DNA of 5,724 nt from a bacterium. Lineage in GTDB: Bacteria; SZUA-182; SZUA-191. The position numbers and the translations under genes are program-made. The notes beneath the pieces are model-generated. The model was given only the letters and a program-made list of their open reading frames with translations. It searched no databases and was not told where the DNA came from. Where the stretch lies: contig QIEW01000472.1 in NCBI GenBank assembly GCA_003230535.1, forward strand, positions 1 to 5,724. The letters are read 5' to 3'. Positions 1 to 4,629 of the stretch are shown in pieces; the first letter of the stretch is position 1, and each line of letters begins with the position of its first letter.

Positions 1-70
1 AAGTTCTAACATTTCTTTGTCCATAATGCACTATTAAACAAGAAAAATATAAATTATTCAACAAAAAAAC

Positions 71-93
71 GCTCTATGCGTAACATGAGTTTA
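71..93 (+). repeat. Dispersed motif copy 1 (TGCGTAACATGAGTT)
   Basis: The 11-mer TGCGTAACATG at 77-87 recurs exactly at 5714-5724, the last bases of the window. A 13/15 inverted match (AACTCACCTTACGCA) lies at 5537-5551. Three related copies in under 6 kb, all in non-coding DNA, suggest a dispersed repeat or the terminal repeat of a small element. The family is not recognised, and the true ends cannot be set because the 3' copy is cut by the window edge. Confidence 0.4.
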
Positions 94-111
94 GAACATT
101 TTAAAGTACCG

Positions 112-191
112 TTTGTGGTTTTGTGCAGTCAGGTCCTCAGACCTGACTGCGGTTTAGGAAGTGTCAGATTTCCTGAATCTGACACCACAAA
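112..191 (+). repeat. Twin-hairpin palindromic repeat, copy A (uninterrupted)
   Basis: Hairpin I is a perfect 11-bp stem, GCAGTCAGGTC at 125-135 and GACCTGACTGC at 140-150, with loop CTCA. Ten bases later, hairpin II is a perfect 10-bp stem, GTGTCAGATT at 161-170 and AATCTGACAC at 176-185, with loop TCCTG. The pair is bracketed by an 8-bp inverted repeat, TTTGTGGT at 112-119 and ACCACAAA at 184-191. The core 119-189 recurs in inverted orientation at 4353-4576, there interrupted. The arrangement resembles paired REP/BIME-type elements. No U-tract follows either stem, so these do not look like intrinsic terminators. Confidence 0.85.
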
Positions 192-197
192 AAACAT

Positions 198-203
198 TAT
201 AAT
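198..203 (+). promoter_or_regulatory. Candidate -10 box upstream of the lapAB-like gene
   Basis: A perfect TATAAT hexamer lies 84 bp before the GTG start at 288, just outside the right edge of twin-hairpin copy A. No good -35 hexamer is seen 16-18 bp upstream; that position falls inside the arm of hairpin II (GAATCT). If real, the repeat supplies or masks the -35 region. Confidence 0.3.
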
Positions 204-245
204 TCATCCTAAAACGGTATATTGGATATTTCCAAGCCCCTAAAA

Positions 246-280
246 AAGGAATAAAATTCATGAGTAACTTGGGTTAGGAG
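246..280 (+). promoter_or_regulatory. Leader mini-ORF and ribosome binding site of the lapAB-like gene
   Basis: AAGGA at 246-250 precedes an ATG at 260 that opens a five-codon frame (M-S-N-L-G) ending in TAG at 275-277. That stop overlaps AGGAG at 276-280, the Shine-Dalgarno of the main gene, seven bases before GTG 288. The downstream SD is strong and supports the GTG start. Whether the mini-ORF is translated is unknown, but the arrangement would allow ribosomes finishing it to affect initiation at 288. Confidence 0.4.
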
Positions 281-287
281 AATAGCG

Positions 288-1589
288 GTGAAATTTACTT
301 TATTTGTTATTTTACTTGTCATAGTGGTAATATTCTGTGTTTCGCTAGTGTTTCTCAACCCTGGTGTCACGACCATAGTCTTACCCTTCGTAGACCCATT
401 TAGGGATATTCCGCAAGCCGCAGTAATCTTGTATTCGATGCTTGTGGGGACCGCGGCGGCTATGGCGGCCATTTTTATAAAGGAAATCCAAAGGACGGTT
501 GTTACCTGGGGAAATGAACGTAAGGCCAAAAAACATGGGCAATTGGAGGAGCGTTATGCTCATGGGCTGGATTTGGTGGCTGGCGGCCGCCTGGAAGAGG
601 CGACTGCCTGCTTTGAGGAAATCCTGAAAAAGGAGCCTCAGCATCCGGGAGCGACGACGGCTCTGGGCGATGTGCACTATTCTTGTAAAAAATGGGACAA
701 AGCAATTGAATATCATTCGCAGGCGCGCTCAATTACTCCCGCCAACATCCGGCTAATGCTGAAGTTGGGGCGGGATTATGCGGAGGCGGACAGGAGAACG
801 GATGCTATTGAAATACTGAGTCAACTTACCCAAATAGATGGTGATAACCTGACTGGGTTTGTGGAGTTGGGAAAGCTCTATCTGAAGCAGGGTAAACCGG
901 AGCAGGCTTATAATGCACAATGCAAAGTAGTTAATCTGACCAAGGACCCGAACCGGAAAGAAAAAGAGCAGCAGATTCTCCTGGGACTTAAATGTGAGTT
1001 AGCCGGGGAACAGTCCGCGCAGGGAGATGATCAAAATGCCATCCGGACGCTAAAAGATGTGTTACATAAAGACAAGAGATTTGTACCGGCGTATATTAAA
1101 TTGGCGGAGATTTACCAGAAAGGCGGCGCACTGGATGAGGCCATCTCTACCGTAGAGCGGGGTTACCGCTCCACCCCCTGTATGGTATTGTTGCAGCGGC
1201 TGGAGGAACTTGCCCTGGCCGAGGAACAACCGCAAGAGGCCATCTCCGCTTACAGACAGGCTATCGGAAGAGCTCCGGACGATCTTGCCCCGGCCCTGGC
1301 ATTGGCCCTGCTCTATTTTAAGTTGGAGATGCTCGATGAAGCGGAGAAAGAATGCCGCTACTTACTCAGCCATGGAAAAGATTTCCCCTTGCTCCATCAA
1401 CTGCTGGCCGAGATCTATTTTAGGTCCGGACGCTTTGAGGAGAGCTGCGGGAGGTATAAACATGTCCTTCAAAAACAGCGGGAGAGGCTGTTTAGGTACG
1501 TATGTAATAACTGCGGCGCAGAAAAAGCATCCTGGGAGGCTCGCTGCACAAGTTGTGGACAGTGGAATAGTTTGGTGTGGCAAATTTGA
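288..1589 (+). CDS. LapA-LapB fusion-like membrane TPR protein with C-terminal zinc ribbon
   Basis: The 433-aa protein opens with two hydrophobic helices (about residues 3-23 and 43-65). Their order, short periplasmic loop and basic tail (NERKAKK) resemble LapA (DUF1049). From about residue 87 to 400 it is a tetratricopeptide array; clear helices include residues 121-150, 265-292 and 331-360. It ends in a rubredoxin-like zinc ribbon with Cys406, Cys409, Cys420 and Cys423 (CNNC and CTSC), as in LapB/YciM. In Escherichia coli, LapA and LapB are separate neighbouring genes; LapB is a single-helix inner-membrane TPR protein that promotes FtsH degradation of LpxC, limiting lipopolysaccharide synthesis. 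Here both modules appear in one chain, and the TPRs would face the cytoplasm. The family is read from motifs; the fusion and the LpxC role are inferred, and no lpxC or ftsH is in the window. GTG start chosen because AGGAG lies 7 bp upstream. It could instead be a generic TPR membrane protein. Confidence 0.85.
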   Translation: MKFTLFVILLVIVVIFCVSLVFLNPGVTTIVLPFVDPFRDIPQAAVILYSMLVGTAAAMAAIFIKEIQRTVVTWGNERKAKKHGQLEERYAHGLDLVAGGRLEEATACFEEILKKEPQHPGATTALGDVHYSCKKWDKAIEYHSQARSITPANIRLMLKLGRDYAEADRRTDAIEILSQLTQIDGDNLTGFVELGKLYLKQGKPEQAYNAQCKVVNLTKDPNRKEKEQQILLGLKCELAGEQSAQGDDQNAIRTLKDVLHKDKRFVPAYIKLAEIYQKGGALDEAISTVERGYRSTPCMVLLQRLEELALAEEQPQEAISAYRQAIGRAPDDLAPALALALLYFKLEMLDEAEKECRYLLSHGKDFPLLHQLLAEIYFRSGRFEESCGRYKHVLQKQRERLFRYVCNNCGAEKASWEARCTSCGQWNSLVWQI

Positions 1590-1627
1590 TCCCCAAAGAA
1601 TAGAGGGGCTCCAGCAAGAATTATTAA

Positions 1628-1639
1628 CCCGGATTATTC
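1628..1639 (+). repeat. Partial copy of the CCCGRATTATTCGGG palindrome
   Basis: CCCGGATTATTC matches the first 12 bases of the motif found complete at 3169-3183 (read on the minus strand), but the closing GGG arm is replaced by ATA. It lies 39 bp after the lapAB-like stop codon. Probably a decayed copy or a half-site; a chance match is possible. Confidence 0.3.
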
Positions 1640-1733
1640 ATAAATCCAAGGCAAATATTGATGCTGTTATTTGAATACAGCTATTTACAAGATAACGGCC
1701 AAAAAACAAAATTTTCATATAAATCACTGAAAA

Positions 1734-1761
1734 CTCCCGCTATGGAAGCGACCAGCGGGAG
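1734..1761. terminator. GC-rich hairpin between lapAB-like gene and apgM
   Basis: CTCCCGCT at 1734-1741 pairs perfectly with AGCGGGAG at 1754-1761 around a 12-base loop. On the + strand it is followed by CGTGTTTATG, a poor U-tract; on the - strand it is followed by TTTTCAGTG, slightly better. It may contribute to ending transcription between the two genes or act as an mRNA structure in the apgM leader. Weak as an intrinsic terminator. Confidence 0.3.
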
Positions 1762-1773
1762 CGTGTTTATGAT

Positions 1774-1788
1774 CCCGAATTATTCGGG
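1774..1788. promoter_or_regulatory. Palindrome CCCGAATTATTCGGG upstream of apgM
   Basis: A perfect 7-bp inverted repeat about a central T, 31 bp before the apgM ATG. A nearly identical palindrome (14/15 when read on the opposite strand) lies 35 bp before the prepilin peptidase start. The repeated position just upstream of two genes suggests an operator or a dispersed palindromic repeat. No regulator for it is recognised. Confidence 0.45.
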
Positions 1789-1819
1789 TTAAGATAACCA
1801 CAAATAATTAGAGGGAGAT

Positions 1820-3025
1820 ATGGAGCGGCTAAAACTTCTTCAACAGTTAGCGATAAAGTCAACAACCAAAATGGTATTGTTAATATTGGACGGCCTGGGC
1901 GGGTTGCCCATGACCCTGAAAGGGGAGACCGAACTGGAGGTGGCCTATACCCCGCACATGGATGCCTTGGCTCAGGTAGGAACCTGTGGCCTGATGCACC
2001 CGGTGTCGCCGGGGATTACGCCGGGGAGCGGCCCGTCACACCTGGCCCTGTTTGGTTACGACCCTATGCTGTATGAGGTTGGTCGGGGAATATTGGGAGC
2101 CCTGGGGATCGGTTTTCCCTTGCTGTGCCAGGATGTAGCCTGCCGGATTAATTTCGCCGCCAAAGATGAGCGGGGCTTGATCACAGACCGGCGGGCAGGC
2201 CGGATAGCTTCCAAGCGGGGCGCTGAGCTTTGCACGTTACTGGATAAAATTGAAATTCCCGGAGTAGAGTTATCCGTCCGGCCGATTAAGGAGCATCGGG
2301 CGGTCATGGTTTTACGGGGCAAGAATTTATCAGGCGAGATAGCCGACACCGACCCTCAGACCACCGGCGCCCCCCCCCATCCAGTGCGAGCCCTCACTCC
2401 CGAAGCAAATCACACCGCTCAATTACTGGAGCAATTTTTGACCCAAGCCAACAAAATGCTTGCTCCTCATTATCCTGTAAATACTATTCTCCTGCGCGGC
2501 ATTTCAAAATACCATTCTTTCCCTAAGATGGGGGAGCTATACAAATTAAGGGCTGCCGCGATAGCCACTTACCCGATGTATAGGGGAGTAGCCCGTCTGG
2601 CGGGGATGGATGTTTTATCTACGGGAGAGACTATTGCCAGTGAGTTCCAAACCTTAAAAGAACACTGGGAACAATATGATTACTTCTTTGTACATATAAA
2701 AAAGACCGATAGCTATGGTGAAGATGGGAACTTTGCCGGCAAAGCTAAAGTGATTGAGGAGGTAGACAGTCTATTGCCGCAGATTTTGGAGCTCAAACCG
2801 GACTGCCTGGCAGTTACCGGCGACCATTCCACGCCGGCAAAACTTAAATCACACAGCTGGCATCCCGTGCCGGTGTTGCTCTATTCCCCGTCCGCCCGCC
2901 CCGACAACTTAGCGGTTTTCTCAGAAGAGGAGTGCCGGAAGGGGAGCCTGGGAGTATTCCCCACTCAGGAGCTGATGGGCTTGATGCTGGCTCATGCCTT
3001 GCGGCTTACCAAATTCGGGGCCTAA
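1820..3025 (+). CDS. apgM: Cofactor-independent phosphoglycerate mutase, archaeal-type (ApgM)
   Basis: This 401-aa protein interconverts 3- and 2-phosphoglycerate in glycolysis/gluconeogenesis, in the cytoplasm, without 2,3-bisphosphoglycerate. It belongs to the alkaline-phosphatase superfamily and has normal ApgM length. Visible motifs are the metal-binding DGLGG (from Asp24), PGSGPSHLALFGYDP (about 68-82; Ser70 aligns with the phosphorylated serine), HIKKTDSYGEDG (His292, Asp297, Asp302), and a C-terminal TGDHSTP with Asp335-His336 followed by SWHPVP with His348. All key metal ligands seem present; GEDG stands where some archaeal members have GHDG. ATG 1820 has GAGG at 1811-1814, five bases upstream. 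Met18 is an alternative start but would leave almost nothing before the DGLGG motif. The gene stands alone, 230 bp after the lapAB-like gene and 193 bp before the peptidase gene. A nine-C tract (2370-2378) encodes Ala184-Pro-Pro-His in frame. Confidence 0.93.
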   Translation: MERLKLLQQLAIKSTTKMVLLILDGLGGLPMTLKGETELEVAYTPHMDALAQVGTCGLMHPVSPGITPGSGPSHLALFGYDPMLYEVGRGILGALGIGFPLLCQDVACRINFAAKDERGLITDRRAGRIASKRGAELCTLLDKIEIPGVELSVRPIKEHRAVMVLRGKNLSGEIADTDPQTTGAPPHPVRALTPEANHTAQLLEQFLTQANKMLAPHYPVNTILLRGISKYHSFPKMGELYKLRAAAIATYPMYRGVARLAGMDVLSTGETIASEFQTLKEHWEQYDYFFVHIKKTDSYGEDGNFAGKAKVIEEVDSLLPQILELKPDCLAVTGDHSTPAKLKSHSWHPVPVLLYSPSARPDNLAVFSEEECRKGSLGVFPTQELMGLMLAHALRLTKFGA

Positions 3026-3074
3026 GCGGTAACTCAAATACACCTCTACATCTAAAACTCCATCCTCCTATCCA

Positions 3075-3104
3075 TTGACAGCAGATAGTCATTCTAGCTA
3101 TGAT
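3075..3104 (+). promoter_or_regulatory. Sigma70-type promoter for the prepilin peptidase operon
   Basis: A consensus -35 TTGACA at 3075-3080 is followed after 18 bp by TATGAT at 3099-3104 (5/6 of the -10 consensus). Transcription would begin near 3111, giving a leader of about 108 bases that contains the 3124-3145 motif and the palindrome at 3169-3183. This is the best promoter match seen in the window. Confidence 0.55.
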
Positions 3105-3123
3105 TGAGGCTGTAATGGGAGAA

Positions 3124-3145
3124 GTGGGGACGGAAATTTAAATTT
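3124..3145 (+). repeat. Half of a GTGGGGACGGAAATTT-type palindromic repeat
   Basis: GTGGGGACGGAAATTT runs into AAATTT, and AAATTTAAATTT is self-complementary, so the sequence looks like one arm and the centre of a palindrome whose other arm (expected ccgtcccc) is replaced by TTTCTTACC. Similar GGGGACRGAAATT motifs are familiar as dispersed palindromes near REP-associated Y1 transposases. None is present here, so this is at most a decayed remnant. Confidence 0.35.
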
Positions 3146-3168
3146 TTCTTACCAGCAGGGCTTATACT

Positions 3169-3183
3169 CCCGAATAATCCGGG
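3169..3183. promoter_or_regulatory. Palindrome CCCGAATAATCCGGG upstream of prepilin peptidase
   Basis: Read on the minus strand it is CCCGGATTATTCGGG, one base different from the palindrome before apgM (1774-1788). It ends 35 bp before ATG 3219 and lies in the leader predicted from the promoter at 3075-3104. Candidate operator, leader hairpin, or a member of a dispersed repeat family. Confidence 0.45.
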
Positions 3184-3218
3184 ACTAACATAGTTATGCA
3201 GCATGTAAAGTTGGCGCT

Positions 3219-3986
3219 ATGAATCCACCTTGTGGTTTGTGTTTACCGTTTATTTTTATACTGGGGTTGGTGATTGGCAGTTTTTTAAATGTCTGCATTT
3301 GCCGTATTCCGGCAGAAGAAAGTATCAATTCTCCCCGTTCACATTGTCCGGCCTGTGGGCAGGCAATTTTAGCCCGGGATAATATCCCGATTTTGAGTTT
3401 TATGTTGCTGGGAGGCCGCTGCCGGGGATGTGGAGTTAAGATCTCCCGGCGATATCCCATCGTTGAACTGGCTACGGGGCTGCTTTTTGTAGGAATGGTA
3501 ATCAAATTTGGTCTGACCGGGAAGAGTATAATTTATGCTGCTCTGGGTGCGGCATTGATAGTATTGAGCGCCATAGACCTTGAGCACCAAATCCTCCCGG
3601 ATGTAATTACTCTGCCTGTGCTGGCGATCGGCTTGATCCTGGCTCTGTTATCTTGGCTTCCAGTCCCTAAAAAAGAAGCTGTCATAGGGTTGCTTACCGG
3701 AGGAGGTCTGTTATATTTCTTGGCGGTCATCAGCCGGGGCGGCATGGGAGGCGGCGATATTAAACTGGCGGCCCTGATGGGGGTATATTTGGGCTGGAAG
3801 GCCTTATTGGTGGCAATGTTTCTGGGGGTTACCCTGGGAGGGTTGGTAGGGATAGGTCTGATCGTTTTCGGTGGGAAGAGCCGTAAAGATAAAATCCCTT
3901 TTGGACCGTTTCTGGCTTTGGGAACATTAATTTCCATCTTCTGGGGTCAGAATATCATCCTTTGGTATCAGACCTTTCTTGTATAA
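3219..3986 (+). CDS. pilD: Type IV prepilin peptidase / N-methyltransferase (PilD family, A24)
   Basis: This 255-aa polytopic inner-membrane aspartic protease would cleave class III leader peptides from type IV pilins and type II secretion pseudopilins and N-methylate the new first residue. The N-terminal helix carries the family signature GLVIGSFLNVCICRIP (about 16-31). A cytoplasmic loop follows with the zinc-binding pairs Cys43/Cys46 (HCPAC) and Cys68/Cys71 (RCRGC), typical of bifunctional enzymes. The catalytic aspartates are Asp120 in AIDLEHQILPD and Asp180 in GGGDIK (GxGD motif). The remaining helices reach the C-terminus at normal family length. The ATG is the first start after an in-frame TAA at 3186; its SD is poor (TAAAG at 3206-3210), so initiation may be weak. 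The gene is followed after 2 bp by a small membrane-protein gene, suggesting co-transcription from the promoter at 3075-3104. No pilin, ATPase or secretin gene is in the window, so its substrates are encoded elsewhere. The alternative pilus-system name gspO cannot be excluded. Confidence 0.92.
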   Translation: MNPPCGLCLPFIFILGLVIGSFLNVCICRIPAEESINSPRSHCPACGQAILARDNIPILSFMLLGGRCRGCGVKISRRYPIVELATGLLFVGMVIKFGLTGKSIIYAALGAALIVLSAIDLEHQILPDVITLPVLAIGLILALLSWLPVPKKEAVIGLLTGGGLLYFLAVISRGGMGGGDIKLAALMGVYLGWKALLVAMFLGVTLGGLVGIGLIVFGGKSRKDKIPFGPFLALGTLISIFWGQNIILWYQTFLV

Positions 3987-3988
3987 AA

Positions 3989-4291
3989 ATGACATTAAAA
4001 CAAGAAAGCGGCGCTGTATCGCTACAGGTCAAAGTAATATTATATATCGTCGTCTGCCTATTGTATTTTGTGATCTTTGATGTATTTACTCTGAGTTCCC
4101 TATATGGAACAATAAGAAATACCGGTATTCCGGCCTGGCATCTTAATGATATCCAGCGGGCGCTGTTCTCAATCTTTACCTTAAAAGTCTTTGCCCTGGT
4201 ATTCCTTATAGGTTTTTCTATCGGGTTTGGATACTGGGCGCTTAAACCTTATTTGCCGAAGAAAACTCGTCATCGCAAGCAACCTGAATAG
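3989..4291 (+). CDS. Small two-helix membrane protein, unrecognised, coupled to prepilin peptidase
   Basis: This 100-aa protein is not one I recognise. It has a short polar N-terminus (MTLKQESGAVSLQ), a helix at about 15-35, a loop of about 27 residues including IRNTGIPAWHLNDIQRA, a second helix at about 65-86, and a basic tail (KKTRHRK). The positive-inside rule favours both ends in the cytoplasm. ATG 3989 starts 2 bp after the peptidase stop, which fits translational coupling; no SD is visible. A TTG at 3962 in the same frame would add nine residues and overlap the peptidase gene by 25 bases. ESGAVSLQ before the first helix faintly recalls a class III prepilin cleavage site (Gly8 then a hydrophobic helix), but the Glu expected at position +5 is Gln13 and a second helix follows. 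Tight linkage suggests a job with the peptidase; nothing proves one. Confidence 0.6.
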   Translation: MTLKQESGAVSLQVKVILYIVVCLLYFVIFDVFTLSSLYGTIRNTGIPAWHLNDIQRALFSIFTLKVFALVFLIGFSIGFGYWALKPYLPKKTRHRKQPE

Positions 4292-4352
4292 AGCGTATTA
4301 TGCCCCCTTCTCCCAAAAATGTTTTCCCCAACGGACAGTTTTTGTAAATTTC

Positions 4353-4576
4353 TGTGGTGTCAGATTCTCAAATCTGACACCTCCTAAAACCGCAGTCAGG
4401 TCTGATACCAAGTGCAATCAAACATGAAAGATTTGCGTCAGGAGGTAACTCCTGACGCCACCACAACTTACTGTAAACCATAAATATAGCTATTAAGGTT
4501 AAGGTGCTGTCAGGTGTTACTACCTGACAGTTAACCATCTGATTGCAACTTGGTATGAGTACCTGACTGCACAAAA
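4353..4576 (-). repeat. Twin-hairpin palindromic repeat, copy B (inverted, interrupted)
   Basis: On the minus strand this matches copy A (119-189) across its length. Hairpin II is intact as an 11-bp stem (GGTGTCAGATT at 4356-4366, AATCTGACACC at 4371-4381, loop CTCA). Hairpin I is split: arm GCAGTCAGGT at 4392-4401 and arm ACCTGACTGC at 4561-4570 are 159 bp apart. Subtracting 150 bp of element plus a 3-bp duplication leaves 71 bp, the length of copy A. Differences include a one-base gain in the spacer and a one-base loss in hairpin II's loop, so the two copies diverged before or since the insertion. Confidence 0.85.
4406..4555. mobile_element. 150-bp MITE-like element inserted in a hairpin loop
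   Basis: The terminal inverted repeats are TACCAAGTGCAATCA (4406-4420) and TGATTGCAACTTGGTA (4540-4555), identical except for a one-base gap. They are flanked by TGA at 4403-4405 and 4556-4558, a likely 3-bp target duplication. The interior holds a 10-bp hairpin with a GTAA loop (4435-4458), an AT-rich centre, and a 9-bp hairpin (4507-4515 with 4522-4530). It encodes no protein, so it would need a transposase in trans. Copy A in the same window gives the empty site. The element family is not identified. Confidence 0.75.
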
Positions 4577-4629
4577 TGATCTTAGCGCACTTCTAGTGCA
4601 GGCATTCTGTATTTAGCTACAAAGTTACT

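Larger units (their letters stand above)
4292..4629. other. 338-bp gene-free interval, mostly repeat DNA
   Basis: Bases 4292-4352 show no gene, strong promoter or terminator. 4353-4576 is twin-hairpin copy B with its 150-bp insertion. 4577-4629 leads to the lipoprotein gene and holds only a 4-bp-stem hairpin (GCAC/GTGC near 4587-4599) and no convincing -35/-10 pair. Short reading frames here run through the palindromes and show no protein-like character. Confidence 0.6.

Noticed and set aside
125-185. Tandem hairpins as intrinsic terminators
   Set aside because: Neither stem is followed by a U-tract on either strand; the family recurs as a repeat elsewhere.
1210-1674. 154-codon open frame on the + strand overlapping the end of the lapAB-like gene
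   Set aside because: It overlaps the TPR and zinc-ribbon coding sequence in another frame, has an unnatural composition, and lacks any recognisable domain.
3533-3937. 134-codon open frame on the - strand opposite the prepilin peptidase
   Set aside because: Antisense shadow of a well-supported gene whose catalytic motifs lie on the + strand.
3989-4291. Annotation of the small membrane protein as a pilin
   Set aside because: The +5 glutamate is missing and a second transmembrane helix with a basic tail is unlike a pilin; kept only as a hypothesis.
4356-4570. Short CRISPR array
   Set aside because: Repeated units are palindromes of differing sequence with irregular spacing and no conserved direct repeat; no cas gene is present.
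4368-4574. 68-codon open frame on the - strand in the repeat region
   Set aside because: It runs through the palindromes and terminal repeats of the inserted element; the protein has no SD support or family character.
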